Shown here: positions 32,229 through 41,653 of the stretch, piece after piece
Layout: each line of letters begins with the position of its first letter
How positions within the stretch are numbered: position 1 is the first letter of the stretch
Assembly: GCF_001205715.1 (NCBI RefSeq)
Contig: NZ_AQQZ01000006.1
Location: 208,057-272,056 of the forward strand
Direction: 5' to 3'
DNA: 64,000 bases
Source: Pseudaestuariivita atlantica
GTDB taxonomy: Bacteria; Pseudomonadota; Alphaproteobacteria; Rhodobacterales; Rhodobacteraceae
Made by a program: the position numbers and the translations under genes
Notes under the pieces: model-generated
Told to the model about the DNA's origin: nothing
The model's database searches: none
What the model saw: only the letters and a program-made list of their open reading frames with translations

Positions 32229-33418
32229 GCGGCGAGGCTCGTGAATTTCGACACCGCCGCCTCGATCCGGGATTTCGACGCCTTGCGCTTGCCGTAGCGG
32301 TCCCACAGGCGCAAAGGCCCGGCCGTGATGCGGAAATAGTCGTAATCGCGCGGGCGGTCGAAGGCGCACATGTATTGAAAATGCCTGCGGAAAAAGCGCC
32401 AGCGCAAGGATTTGTGGAACTCGGGCGACAGGGATTCGCTGAAGGCGGCGGAAAAGACCAGCGGCCAGCGCGTGTCGGGGCCGGCAACGCCCGACACCGC
32501 CACCGGATCGCACAGCGCGAAGGTCGCGCCGTCGCCGGGTGCCGTCACGTCGACCCACGGGATCACGTCCTGACTGCCCATCTCGGCCAGGTCGCGGCGC
32601 AACTGGTGGGCGTCCTTCAGGAAGGACACCATCGGCACCACCTGCCCCAGCGACAGGAACGCGACGCGGCCCGGCGCGATGCGGCCCGCGCGCAGCAGTT
32701 CGGCCAGAACGCTCACACCCAGATGCGCGCCCGAGGAATGGCCGACGACCAGCACCTCGTCCACGTCCGTCTCTGCCGCCGCGGCGATGCGGTCGCCGAA
32801 TTCGGCCATGCGCGCGACAAGCTCGGGCGAATAGGCCCCGCCCGTGCGCGCCGAATAGGCGTAGTCGTGCATCAGGTAATAGGCGAAGAACTTCGCGTCC
32901 TTCTTCTTGAACCATGCCAGCACCGGCCAGACGACGGCGAGGCCCAGCACGGAAGCCCACGGGTGCAGGAAGGACAGGCCCCAGCCCACGACCCCCGCCA
33001 GCGCCAGCGCGAGGATCAGTTGCAGCGTGAGGAAGATGATGGGGTAGAGCGCCGCGATGACCGGCCCGCGCCGCAGGCGCATCAGCCGCCACAACACGCC
33101 CGGCGCGATATAGGCCCATGCGGTGCGCACCAGTTGCAGGTAGGTCTGGGTGATCCCCTGCTCCATCGATCCCTTGACGATGTCGGACCAGACCAGCACC
33201 TCGAACTCGGTCTCCGTCACGGAGCCGTCCATCGACGCCTCGGTCCGCCAGCCGAACCCGCCCTTGATCGACTTGGGTTTGAGCGTGATGTCATAGCCCG
33301 AGATCGCGGCCTGCTTGGCGCTTTCGGTGCGGTACAGCTCGCGGTACCGACGCGGATGGATCGGGTCATAGCCGGGGATATAGAATACCCGGCGGGTCCG
33401 TACGGGGGTAACTGCCAT
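32225..33418 (-). CDS. Membrane-associated alpha/beta-hydrolase-like protein
   Basis: This 397-residue protein has two hydrophobic helices near 120-170 (IIFLTLQLILALALAGVVG and an adjacent one) and a later nucleophile elbow VVGHSSGAHLGVSVL near residue 225, as in esterases and lipases. FYIPGYDPIHPRRYRELY begins the protein and is typical of a family of uncharacterised alphaproteobacterial proteins. It is coupled to the P450 by GTGA, so the two may act on the same lipid-like compound. Confidence 0.7.
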   Translation of the reverse strand: MAVTPVRTRRVFYIPGYDPIHPRRYRELYRTESAKQAAISGYDITLKPKSIKGGFGWRTEASMDGSVTETEFEVLVWSDIVKGSMEQGITQTYLQLVRTAWAYIAPGVLWRLMRLRRGPVIAALYPIIFLTLQLILALALAGVVGWGLSFLHPWASVLGLAVVWPVLAWFKKKDAKFFAYYLMHDYAYSARTGGAYSPELVARMAEFGDRIAAAAETDVDEVLVVGHSSGAHLGVSVLAELLRAGRIAPGRVAFLSLGQVVPMVSFLKDAHQLRRDLAEMGSQDVIPWVDVTAPGDGATFALCDPVAVSGVAGPDTRWPLVFSAAFSESLSPEFHKSLRWRFFRRHFQYMCAFDRPRDYDYFRITAGPLRLWDRYGKRKASKSRIEAAVSKFTSLAA

Positions 33419-33489
33419 GGCCCCTACCTTAGGCTTGTTTTGCCAAGGCTACCCCAACTATTTGGCGGAATTTGGGCGGTGCGGCCCGG

Positions 33490-34242
33490 TCACCCGAAGA
33501 GCGCGAGCGTCGGGAACGTCTCGAGCAGCCAGAAGGACAGCGCCGAAAAGGCCCCGGTCAGAAGCATGATGCCGACGACCACCAGCAGCCCGCCCATGAT
33601 CTTCTCGATCAGCGGCAGGTGCGGCTTGATGCGGTTCATCACGCCCATGGCGCGGGTCAGGAACATCGCGGCCAGAAGGAACGGGATGCCAAGCCCCGCG
33701 GCATAGACGCCCAGCAGCAGCGTGCCGCGCGCCACGTCCGCCTCGGACGCGGCCAGCGACAGGATCGCGCCCAGTTGCGGGCCGATGCAGGGCGTCCAGC
33801 CGAACGCGAAGGCAAGGCCGAGGATATAGGCGCCGAACGCGCTGCCGCCGGTCTCTCCCGTGTCGATCCGCGCCTCGCGGTTGAGGAAGGGGATGGTCAG
33901 AACGCCGAGGAAATGCAGCCCGAAGACGATCACCACGACACCTGAAATACGCGCGAAAAGTTCCTGATTTTGCAGGAAAAACGCACCAAACGCCGAGGCC
34001 GTGAAGCCAAGGAACAGAAACACCGTCGACAGGCCAAGGACAAAGGACACCGCCGCACCGATGGCGCGACGACGCGCGGTGCGATCGCCCTCGATCTCGG
34101 AGATGCCGACGCCCGACATGTAGGCAAGGTAGGGCGGCACGATGGGCAGCACGCAGGGGCTGAGGAACGAGATGATGCCCGCCGTCAGCGCGATCAGCAT
34201 CGCCGGCAACAGACCTGCATCTATGATGTCGAACCCGAACAT
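33490..34242 (-). CDS. ccdA: Cytochrome c biogenesis protein CcdA
   Basis: This six-helix membrane thiol-disulfide transporter of 250 residues passes electrons from cytoplasmic thioredoxin to periplasmic thiol proteins for cytochrome c maturation. The two redox cysteines are in SFLSPCVLPIVPP near residue 29 and FGWTPCIGPQLGAI near residue 148. Size and helix layout match CcdA rather than full-length DsbD. It is divergent from a TusA-like gene. Confidence 0.92.
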   Translation of the reverse strand: MFGFDIIDAGLLPAMLIALTAGIISFLSPCVLPIVPPYLAYMSGVGISEIEGDRTARRRAIGAAVSFVLGLSTVFLFLGFTASAFGAFFLQNQELFARISGVVVIVFGLHFLGVLTIPFLNREARIDTGETGGSAFGAYILGLAFAFGWTPCIGPQLGAILSLAASEADVARGTLLLGVYAAGLGIPFLLAAMFLTRAMGVMNRIKPHLPLIEKIMGGLLVVVGIMLLTGAFSALSFWLLETFPTLALFG

Positions 34243-34336
34243 GCTGCCTCTCTACGACGCGCGCGGGGCGGCGTCACCCCACCTTCCGCTCACAAGATTG
34301 TGGACGCGCTGTAACAGGGGCCTTATGTGGCGCGGC

Positions 34337-34558
34337 ATGACGACGCTCGACGCCACGGGTCTGCTGTGCCCCCTGCCCGTTCTGAAACTGCGCAAGCGCC
34401 TGCAGGCGCTTGAGGCGGGCGCGTGCATCACGATGCAGGCCGACGATCCCGCCGCGCGTATCGACGTGCCGCATTTCTGCGCGGAATCGGGGCACGAACT
34501 GGTCGAGACGTCCGAAGACGGGCCGGTCCTCACCTTCGTAGTGCGAAAGAACGGCTGA
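34337..34558 (+). CDS. TusA-family sulfurtransferase
   Basis: This is a 73-residue sulfur carrier. The invariant Cys-Pro is in TGLLCPLPVLKLRKRL near residue 11, and the two-layer fold ends with DGPVLTFVVRKNG. Start ATG 34337 gives the family N-terminus; an in-frame ATG 12 bases upstream is possible. Lone TusA-like proteins pass persulfide sulfur to tRNA thiolation or cofactor synthesis; the partner here is not known. Confidence 0.88.
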   Translation: MTTLDATGLLCPLPVLKLRKRLQALEAGACITMQADDPAARIDVPHFCAESGHELVETSEDGPVLTFVVRKNG

Positions 34559-34562
34559 CCGG

Positions 34563-35312
34563 TCAGTCCGGGATGGCGTCGAGGTCGAAATCGGGCAGCG
34601 AATAGAAGGCCTGTTTGAGCGCCGCGCCCCAGCTTTCCGACAATTGCCGGAAATAGGGATCGTTCGCCTCGATCCGCCACGACTTGCCCAGCGCCAGCGC
34701 GTCGCGTGGCAGGATCTGCACGTCGAGCGGCGCATCGACCGACAGGTTCGCCTTGATCGTCGAATCGAAGCTCACCATCAGCAGTTTCACGGCGTTCTCG
34801 AAACTCATGCCCGCTTCCAGCGCGCGGACGAGGATCGGGCGGCCATACTTGGTCTCGCCGATCTGGAAGAACGGCGTGTCGTCGCTCGCCTCGATGAAAT
34901 TGCCCTCGGGGTAGACGAGGAACATGCGCATCGGGCCGCCCCCGATCTGTCCGGCGACGATCAGCGTCGCGCCGAAGGCGTCGGCACCGGGGCCACCGTC
35001 CTGCCCGGCCTGGTCGACGATCACCTCTTTCAGCGTGTCGCCCACGATCCGCGCCACCTGGAACATCGACGGCGCGCGCAGGATCGACGGGTCGCGGTCC
35101 TCGGGCGCCTTCATGCGCTCTTCCAGCAGCGACACGACCGCCTGCGTGGTGGCAAGGTTGCCCGCCGTCATCAGCACCAGCGCGCGTTCGCCCGGCTCTT
35201 CCCACGTATGCATCTTGCGAAAGGTCGAGATGTTGTCGACGCCCGCATTGGTGCGCGTGTCGGACATGCAGACGATCCCGGCATCAAGCGCCAGCGCCAC
35301 GCAATATGTCAT
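34563..35312 (-). CDS. Anbu peptidase (ancestral proteasome beta-type subunit)
   Basis: This 249-residue Ntn-hydrolase is of the Anbu family. Met removal would expose the nucleophile Thr (MTYCVALALDAGI), with Asp18 in CMSDTRT and Lys33 in TFRKMHTW completing the proteasome-type triad. Anbu assembles into helical or ring-like complexes and is thought to be a peptidase of limited activity. It is the last gene of the four-gene set with ATP-grasp, alpha-E and transglutaminase-like proteins, the same set seen in many proteobacteria. Confidence 0.92.
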   Translation of the reverse strand: MTYCVALALDAGIVCMSDTRTNAGVDNISTFRKMHTWEEPGERALVLMTAGNLATTQAVVSLLEERMKAPEDRDPSILRAPSMFQVARIVGDTLKEVIVDQAGQDGGPGADAFGATLIVAGQIGGGPMRMFLVYPEGNFIEASDDTPFFQIGETKYGRPILVRALEAGMSFENAVKLLMVSFDSTIKANLSVDAPLDVQILPRDALALGKSWRIEANDPYFRQLSESWGAALKQAFYSLPDFDLDAIPD

Positions 35313-35336
35313 CTCAGGATACCCGCCTCATTCGAT

Positions 35337-36137
35337 CTATTGCTGTTCGACCCGCAGCGCCACGTCGAGCGTTTCCGCACCCGCGCCGAACCTCAGCCCA
35401 GATACGGGCGCGGCGTCGGTATAGTCAAACCCGGTGGCGACCTTGACGTAACGTGCATCGGGGCAAATGCCGTTCGACACGTCGAACCCGACCCATCCCA
35501 GCCCCTCGGTCCAGGCCTCGGCCCAGGCGTGGCTGGCATCCTGGTCGATACGGTCGTCCAGCATCAGGTAGCCCGACACGTAGCGCGCGGGCACACCCAT
35601 GGCGCGGGCGGCGGCGATGAAGACATGCGCGTGGTCCTGGCACACGCCGTTGCCGGCTTCCAGCACGTCCTCGGCGCTCATGCTGACCTCGGTGCTGCCG
35701 GTGCGATAGCTCACCGCGTCGGCCACGGCGCGCGACAGGGCGTGCATGCGGTCAAGGTCGCTTTGATCCTCGTCCAGCGATTTCACCAGCGCCCGCACGC
35801 CCGGCCCCGGCTGGGTCAGGGGTGTCGTGCGTTCGAAGAGCCACATCGGCAGGAAGCCCGCATGGCGGCCCACGACGCCGCTGGTATCCTCGGTCGAGAC
35901 CTCGCCGGAACAGGTGATCGTCACCTCGGTGGTGTTTTCCGCGAACGAGATCAGCTGCACCGTGTTCATGTGCGCGTCGCGGTAACTCAACTCCTCCCGC
36001 GCGCCGTCAAAGGCGACGTCCCACGACAGCACCTCCTGCGTGCCGTGGCTTTTCGGGGTCTTGCGCACCTGTTGCAGGCCGTAGGCCATCGGCGTGTCGA
36101 AGCGATAGGTGGTCTGGTGGGTGATTTTCAGGAGCAT
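35337..36137 (-). CDS. Transglutaminase-like cysteine protease (Anbu operon)
   Basis: This 266-residue papain-like fold has an N-terminal beta domain (MLLKITHQTTYRFDTPM). The catalytic triad is Cys in GNGVCQDHAHVFIAAAR, His in DASHAWAEAW and Asp in VGFDVSNG. Upstream 4 bases away is the alpha-E gene and downstream is Anbu. In related operons it is proposed to cleave or form amide links in a peptide product, but no substrate has been shown. Confidence 0.9.
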   Translation of the reverse strand: MLLKITHQTTYRFDTPMAYGLQQVRKTPKSHGTQEVLSWDVAFDGAREELSYRDAHMNTVQLISFAENTTEVTITCSGEVSTEDTSGVVGRHAGFLPMWLFERTTPLTQPGPGVRALVKSLDEDQSDLDRMHALSRAVADAVSYRTGSTEVSMSAEDVLEAGNGVCQDHAHVFIAAARAMGVPARYVSGYLMLDDRIDQDASHAWAEAWTEGLGWVGFDVSNGICPDARYVKVATGFDYTDAAPVSGLRFGAGAETLDVALRVEQQ

Positions 36138-36141
36138 GGGG

Positions 36142-37083
36142 TCACGCGATAAACCGGTAATCTTCTTCGATCTGGCGGCCCAGCGCCGACAGGTCGCGGA
36201 TGAATCCCGCCACCTCCTCGTGCAGGCCGGCCTCGAACACGGCCTCGATCGTCTGTCCCTCCAGATGCGCAGTCAGCGCGTCGGCGGCCTCCTGGCTTTG
36301 CATCCGCGCGCCGTATTGCATCGCGATATGGCCCAGGTTCTCGCTCAGCTTGCGCACGCAGAACTTCAGCGACCGCGGCATGCGCCCGTCGAAGATCAGG
36401 AACTCCGCGATATCGAGGGGCTGGGTATCGCCGCCATAGGCCATACGAAAAGCGCCCTCGGCAGAGACCGCGCGCAGGATCGTCTCCCACTGCACGTTGT
36501 CGAGCGTCGACCCCACATGCAGGGCCGAGGGCAGCAGCACGTAGTATTTCACGTCCAGAAGCCGCGCGGTGTTGTCGGCGCGTTCCAGGAAGGTGCCGAT
36601 GCGTGCGAAGTTGTAGATGTCGTTGCGCATCATCGTGCCGTGCAGTGCGCCCCGCACGAAGGCCGACCGCGTCCGGATCGTGCCCAGCACCTCGGGCAGG
36701 TCGCGTTCGGGCACCCGCCGCGCCAGCACGTCGCGCAGGGTGAGGTAGCACTCGTTCACCGCCTCCCACACCTCGCGGGTCAGCGCGGTGCGCACGGTGC
36801 GCGCATTGTCGCGCGCCATCGCCACGATCTGCATGACCGAGGCCGGGTTGTCCCGGTCGCGCAGCAGGTAATCGACCACCGCCTGCGGCTCGGTCGCGTC
36901 GTATTTCGCGTCGAACCCCGCCTTGGCGCCCAGCGCGGCGAGGATCGAGGCCCATTCCGCCTCGGCCGACGAGGACCGGGTGAGCGCGATGCGCTGTCCC
37001 GCCTCCACCAGCCGCGCGGTGTTTTCCGACCGTTCGAGGTAGCGGAACATCCAGTAGAGGCCGCCTGCGGTTTTTCCCAGCAT
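36142..37083 (-). CDS. Alpha-E domain protein (Anbu operon)
   Basis: This 313-residue all-helical protein has the alpha-E fold (MLGKTAGGLYWMFRYLERSENTARLVE at the start; an internal repeat near 160 with IGTFLERADNTARLLDVKYY). It always accompanies the circularly permuted ATP-grasp protein, with which it may form a ligase pair. Spacing of three bases to the ATP-grasp gene and four to the transglutaminase gene indicates one transcript. Confidence 0.9.
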   Translation of the reverse strand: MLGKTAGGLYWMFRYLERSENTARLVEAGQRIALTRSSSAEAEWASILAALGAKAGFDAKYDATEPQAVVDYLLRDRDNPASVMQIVAMARDNARTVRTALTREVWEAVNECYLTLRDVLARRVPERDLPEVLGTIRTRSAFVRGALHGTMMRNDIYNFARIGTFLERADNTARLLDVKYYVLLPSALHVGSTLDNVQWETILRAVSAEGAFRMAYGGDTQPLDIAEFLIFDGRMPRSLKFCVRKLSENLGHIAMQYGARMQSQEAADALTAHLEGQTIEAVFEAGLHEEVAGFIRDLSALGRQIEEDYRFIA

Positions 37084-37086
37084 GGC

Positions 37087-38511
37087 CTAGTCCTCCAGCA
37101 CCCAGGTGTCCTTGGTGCCCCCGCCCTGCGACGAGTTCACCACCAGCGACCCCTTCTTCAGCGCGACCCGCGTCAGGCCGCCGGGCGTGATGGTGATCTT
37201 GTCGGGCGATACCAGCACGAAGGGCCGCAGGTCGACGTGGCGGGGCGCAAGGCCGGACCGGGTGAAGATCGGCACGGTCGACAGCGACAGCGTCGGTTGC
37301 GCGATGTAATTGCCGGGCCGTGCCGTCAGCTTGGCGCGGAACGCCGCCAGTTCCTTCTTGGATGCCGCCGGCCCCACCAGCATGCCGTAGCCGCCCGACC
37401 CGTGCACCTCCTTGACCACCAGTTCCGACAGGTGATCCAGCACGTAGGCCAGCGCGTCGGGGTCCGAACAGCGCCATGTCGGCACGTTTTCAAGGATCGC
37501 CTTCTCACCGGTGTAGAATTCGACGATGTCGGGCATGTAGCTGTAGATCGCCTTGTCGTCGGCGATGCCGGTGCCGGGCGCGTTGGCGATGGTGATGCCG
37601 CCCGCGCGGTAGACGTCCATGATGCCGGGCACGCCCAGCATCGAGTCGGGATTGAAGTTCAGCGGGTCGAGGAAGTCGTCGTCCACCCGGCGGTAGAGCA
37701 CGTCGATCGGCTGGTAGCCTTGCGTCGTGCGCATCGCCACGCGCCCGTCGACCACCCGCAGGTCGTGCCCCTCCACCAGTTCCACCCCCATCTGGTCGGC
37801 GAGGAACGAGTGCTCGTAATAGGCCGAGTTGTGGATGCCCGGCGTCAGCACCGCGACGCAGGGCTTGCCGTCGGTCGCGGCGGGCGCGCAAGCCGCCAGC
37901 GACTGGCGCAGCGACTTGGGATATTGCGACACCGGCCGCACCCGGTTGCGCGCAAACAGCTCGGGGAACATCCGCAGCATGGTTTCGCGGTTTTCCAGCA
38001 TGTAGCTCACGCCCGATGGCGTGCGCGCATTGTCCTCCAGCACGTAGAACTGGTCTTCGCCCGTGCGCACAAGGTCGACGCCCACGATATGGGTCCAGAC
38101 ATTGCCCGGCGGCGTGGTGCCCACCATCTGGGGCAGGAACGCCTCGTTCCGCGCGATCATCTCGACCGGCAGGCGGCCCGCGCGGATGATCTCCTGCCGG
38201 TGATAGATGTCGTGCAGGAAGGCGTTGATGGCGCGCACGCGCTGCTCGATCCCGCGCTCCAGCCGCGTCCATTCGCGGGCCGAGATGACGCGCGGCACGA
38301 TGTCGAAGGGGATCAGGCGCTCTGCCGCCTCTTCGCGGCCATAGACGTTGAAGGTGATGCCGGTGACGCGGAACACCTCCTCGGCCTCGCGCGCCTTCTT
38401 GCGCAGTCGTGCCGGATCCTGTTCGGAAAACCACGAGCCATATGTCTGGTAAGGCGTTCTGAACGCATCGGACCCGACGAGCATCTCGTCGAAAGGAGCG
38501 GGCTTGGTCAT
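37087..38511 (-). CDS. Circularly permuted ATP-grasp protein (Anbu operon)
   Basis: This 474-residue protein is of the circularly permuted ATP-grasp type 2 family. GVDLVRTGEDQFYVLEDNARTPSG near residue 145 and VVKEVHGSGGYGMLVGP near residue 385 carry the metal and ATP-binding residues. Such enzymes resemble glutathionylspermidine-synthase-like peptide ligases and probably make an amide or peptide bond. It starts the Anbu operon and is divergent from cydA with a 221-base gap. Confidence 0.9.
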   Translation of the reverse strand: MTKPAPFDEMLVGSDAFRTPYQTYGSWFSEQDPARLRKKAREAEEVFRVTGITFNVYGREEAAERLIPFDIVPRVISAREWTRLERGIEQRVRAINAFLHDIYHRQEIIRAGRLPVEMIARNEAFLPQMVGTTPPGNVWTHIVGVDLVRTGEDQFYVLEDNARTPSGVSYMLENRETMLRMFPELFARNRVRPVSQYPKSLRQSLAACAPAATDGKPCVAVLTPGIHNSAYYEHSFLADQMGVELVEGHDLRVVDGRVAMRTTQGYQPIDVLYRRVDDDFLDPLNFNPDSMLGVPGIMDVYRAGGITIANAPGTGIADDKAIYSYMPDIVEFYTGEKAILENVPTWRCSDPDALAYVLDHLSELVVKEVHGSGGYGMLVGPAASKKELAAFRAKLTARPGNYIAQPTLSLSTVPIFTRSGLAPRHVDLRPFVLVSPDKITITPGGLTRVALKKGSLVVNSSQGGGTKDTWVLED

Positions 38512-38732
38512 GGAGACAGGATAGCCAGAGAATTGAACGATGTGAAAGGCCTAACCCCTTTGCCGCAGGTTTGGTTCCCGCGCGGGCGCGCGATGACCAA
38601 TATTTGCGCCATTGGCCGCACTACGGGCCCGCAAACCCGCGCCATGGCGTCGCAGCCGGTTGTGCCCCGCGCACGGGTGCCTAACTGGGCGGTAACCGCA
38701 GACACACCCCATGACCCGAAAGGCTTACGCAT

Positions 38733-40130
38733 ATGGACACGCTCCTTCTGTCGCGCATCCAGTTCGGCGCCAACATCTCGTTCCACATCCTGTTCCCGAC
38801 GATCACCATCGCGCTCGGCTGGGTTCTTCTGTTCTTCAAGCTCCGCTTCAACGCCACCGGCGACATGAAGTGGATGGACGCCTACCGCTTCTGGGTGAAG
38901 GTGTTCGCGCTGTCCTTTGCCATGGGCGTCGTGTCGGGCATCACCATGTCCTTCCAGTTCGGCACCAACTGGCCGGGGTTCATGGAAACCGTCGGCAACA
39001 TCGCCGGGCCTCTCCTGGCCTACGAGGTGCTGACCGCCTTCTTCCTCGAAGCGGCGTTCCTCGGCATCATGCTGTTCGGCTTCTCGCGCGTGCCCGGCTG
39101 GCTGCATACCACCGCGACCGTGCTGGTGGCCTTCGGCACCACCCTGTCCGCCTTCTGGATCCTTGTCCTCAACTCGTGGATGCACACCCCCGCGGGGTAC
39201 GAGATCCGCGATGGCGTCGTCTTTGCCTCTGACTGGCTGGCGGTGATCTTCAACCCCTCCATGCCCTACCGGCTGGCGCACGTGCTGCTGGCCTCGGGCC
39301 TGACCGTGGCCTTCCTGATCGCGGGGCTGGCGGCCTTCCGCTGGCTGGTAGGCGAACGCAGCGCGACCGTGCGCACGCAGCTGAAAACCGGCGTGGCGCT
39401 TGGCGCGCTGCTGATCCCGGTGCAGATCTTCGTGGGCGACATGCACGGGCTGAACACGCTGGAGCACCAGCCCGCCAAGGTCGCGGCGATGGAGGGCAAC
39501 TGGGAGACGCAGTCGAACGTGCCGCTTCTGCTGTTCGCGATCCCGGATGAAGAGACCCGCAGCAACCGCTACGAGGTGGGCATCCCCAACCTCGCCTCCA
39601 TCATCCTCAAGCACAAGGCAGAGGGCGTCGTGCCCGGCCTGAACGATTTCGTGGCCGAAGACGGCACGCCCGAACACCCGCCCGTCCTGCCCGTGTTCTG
39701 GAGCTTCCGCACCATGGTCGGCACGGGGTTCGCGATGCTATTCGTCAGCTGGGCCGCCGTGGGGTTCATGGCGTGGCGTCGGCGCGGCGTCGAAGGCCTG
39801 CCCAAGCCGCTTCTGTGGGTGCTGGTGCCCATGGCGGGATCGGGCTGGCTGGCAACTCTCGCGGGCTGGTACACGACCGAGATCGGGCGCCAGCCGTGGC
39901 TCGTGACCGGGCTTCTGACCACCGAACAGGCTGTGGCCGAGGTGCCCGCGCCGCTCGTCGGTTCGACACTGGCGGTCTACCTCGTCGTCTATGCCGCGCT
40001 GCTGGCCGCCTATATCGGCGTGCTGTTCTACCTCAGCCTGCGTGCGGCGCGTGGGCAACTGGGCACCCGCCCCGACCCGCGCGACCCGGTGCCGGCCTCC
40101 CGTGGCGGCGTCCAGATTCCCGCCGAATGA
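38733..40130 (+). CDS. cydA: Cytochrome bd-type (CIO) ubiquinol oxidase subunit I
   Basis: This 465-residue membrane subunit oxidises quinol and carries hemes for oxygen reduction. The N-terminal heme-ligand His is in FGANISFHILFPT, and the GRQPW signature near residue 390 follows the quinol site. The Q-loop is short, as in cyanide-insensitive oxidases (CIO) rather than E. coli CydA. It is followed by cydB after 24 bases. Confidence 0.95.
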   Translation: MDTLLLSRIQFGANISFHILFPTITIALGWVLLFFKLRFNATGDMKWMDAYRFWVKVFALSFAMGVVSGITMSFQFGTNWPGFMETVGNIAGPLLAYEVLTAFFLEAAFLGIMLFGFSRVPGWLHTTATVLVAFGTTLSAFWILVLNSWMHTPAGYEIRDGVVFASDWLAVIFNPSMPYRLAHVLLASGLTVAFLIAGLAAFRWLVGERSATVRTQLKTGVALGALLIPVQIFVGDMHGLNTLEHQPAKVAAMEGNWETQSNVPLLLFAIPDEETRSNRYEVGIPNLASIILKHKAEGVVPGLNDFVAEDGTPEHPPVLPVFWSFRTMVGTGFAMLFVSWAAVGFMAWRRRGVEGLPKPLLWVLVPMAGSGWLATLAGWYTTEIGRQPWLVTGLLTTEQAVAEVPAPLVGSTLAVYLVVYAALLAAYIGVLFYLSLRAARGQLGTRPDPRDPVPASRGGVQIPAE

Positions 40131-40154
40131 CCTGAACCCCGAAAGGACCGCGTG

Positions 40155-41165
40155 ATGGACATCTTCGGAGACCCCGCCCAATGGCTGCCCCTAACCTTTG
40201 CCGGGCTGATGGGGCTGTCGATCCTGATCTACGTGGTCCTCGACGGGTTCGATCTGGGCGTGGGGCTGCTCTTTCCCTTCGCGGACGAGGCCGAGAAGGA
40301 CCGCATGATCGCCTCGATCGGGCCGTTCTGGGACGCGAACGAGACGTGGCTGGTGATGGCCGTGGGCCTTCTGCTGGTGGCCTTCCCCACCGCGCACGGG
40401 ATCATCCTGACGGCGCTTTACCTGCCGGTCGCGGTGATGCTGGTGGGCCTGATCCTGCGCGGCGTCGCGTTCGAGTTCCGGGCTAAGGCCCCGCCCGCGC
40501 ACAAGCGCGCGTGGAACATGGCCTTCTTCACCGGGTCGCTGATGGCCGCGCTGTCGCAGGGCTGGATGCTGGGGATCTACGTGATGGGGCTGGAGACCAC
40601 TTGGGCCACCGCCACCTTCGCCGCGCTGACCGCGCTGTTCCTGACCGTGGGCTACAGCTATATCGGGGCGGCGTGGGTCGTGCTGAAATCGGACAGCGCG
40701 CTGCAGACCAAGGCGGTTGGCTGGGCGCGTGGCGGCATCTTCGGTGTGCTTCTTGGGATCGCCGCGATCTCGGTCGCGTCGCCGCTGGCCAGCCCGCGCA
40801 TCTTCGACAAGTGGTTCTCGTTTCCCGAGGCGCTTTTGCTGCTGCCCCTGCCGCTCATGTCCGGGATAGTGCTGCTGGCGCTCTGGTTCACGCTGGCGCG
40901 GCTGCCCAAGGCCGATGACAGCTTTGCGTGGGTCCCGTTCGCGGCGGGTGTCGTGCTGTTCGCGCTGGCCTTCTTCGGGCTGGCCTACAGCTTCTACCCC
41001 TACGTGGTGCCCGACCAGCTGACGATCTACGAGGCCGCCTCTGCCCCCGAATCGCTGTTCATCATCTTCCTCGGCGTCTGCATCGTGCTGCCGGTGATCG
41101 TGCTCTACTCCGCGCTCGCCTACACCGTGTTCCGCGGCAAGGCGACCGAACTGCGCTACGACTGA
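40155..41165 (+). CDS. cydB: Cytochrome bd-type ubiquinol oxidase subunit II
   Basis: This is a 336-residue membrane subunit with about eight or nine helices. It contains VVLDGFDLGVGLLFPF and SIGPFWDANETWLVMA, family blocks near the N-terminus. AAAGGA favours ATG 40155 over an in-frame GTG three bases earlier. No cydX-like small subunit frame follows clearly. The pair would give high-affinity or cyanide-resistant respiration. Confidence 0.95.
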   Translation: MDIFGDPAQWLPLTFAGLMGLSILIYVVLDGFDLGVGLLFPFADEAEKDRMIASIGPFWDANETWLVMAVGLLLVAFPTAHGIILTALYLPVAVMLVGLILRGVAFEFRAKAPPAHKRAWNMAFFTGSLMAALSQGWMLGIYVMGLETTWATATFAALTALFLTVGYSYIGAAWVVLKSDSALQTKAVGWARGGIFGVLLGIAAISVASPLASPRIFDKWFSFPEALLLLPLPLMSGIVLLALWFTLARLPKADDSFAWVPFAAGVVLFALAFFGLAYSFYPYVVPDQLTIYEAASAPESLFIIFLGVCIVLPVIVLYSALAYTVFRGKATELRYD

Positions 41166-41258
41166 CCGGACCTACCCAAGCCTCTCGTATCCGCACCCGC
41201 GCCGCACGGGTTATCGCCGGATCGCCGGCAAATGAACCTTCGAACTCATTGGAACCTA

Positions 41259-41285
41259 TCGACAGATTGCATGTTTGCCTTATAC
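41259..41285 (+). promoter_or_regulatory. Weak candidate promoter of the small downstream gene
   Basis: TCGACA (41259-41264) and TTATAC (41280-41285) with a 15-base spacer lie 38 bases before the start codon in an AT-richer patch. The spacer is short, so this is only suggestive. Confidence 0.25.
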
Positions 41286-41322
41286 GTGGGCAGCCACTTC
41301 AAGGGACTACACGGGGACCGAC

Positions 41323-41541
41323 ATGTCTACCCGCAACCAGATCGACAACACGATGCACGCTTTAGAGACCTATTTCGCAGTGGGCCTCGACGCGCATACG
41401 GATATGGACCGCCACGCGCTGCTGGTCGAATGCAAGCTGACCATCGACGCCCTGTGCGAACACCTCGAACTGGCCCAGCGGGCGCTGAACCTCGTCTGCG
41501 ACCCGGAGAAATCGGCACAGGCCTTCCTCGAACGGCGCTGA
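41323..41541 (+). CDS. Hypothetical small helical protein
   Basis: This 72-residue soluble protein has no family that I recognise. It is acidic and helical (NTMHALETYFAVGLDAHTDMD, then LELAQRALNLVCDPEKSAQ), with two Cys. GGGGA precedes the ATG, the codon use fits its neighbours, and a candidate promoter lies upstream, so it is likely real. It sits alone between cydB and tRNA-Leu. Confidence 0.6.
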   Translation: MSTRNQIDNTMHALETYFAVGLDAHTDMDRHALLVECKLTIDALCEHLELAQRALNLVCDPEKSAQAFLERR

Positions 41542-41653
41542 CGCTTCACGTCCCGCATCGGGCCTGACCGGCTCGGACGGCTTCACGAAGGTATCTGGAT
41601 TGGCAGGATGGATTGGCGGGGGGGCCGGGCCGATCGCCGTGCCCTCAGCCAGT

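Noticed and set aside
32229..33119. In-frame N-terminal extension of the P450
   Set aside because: It lies inside the hydrolase gene in another frame; the GTG at 32228 gives a normal P450 length and a GTGA overlap.
36109..38868. A 919-codon open frame opposite the Anbu operon and start of cydA
   Set aside because: Antisense to three well-supported genes with an unnatural residue composition.
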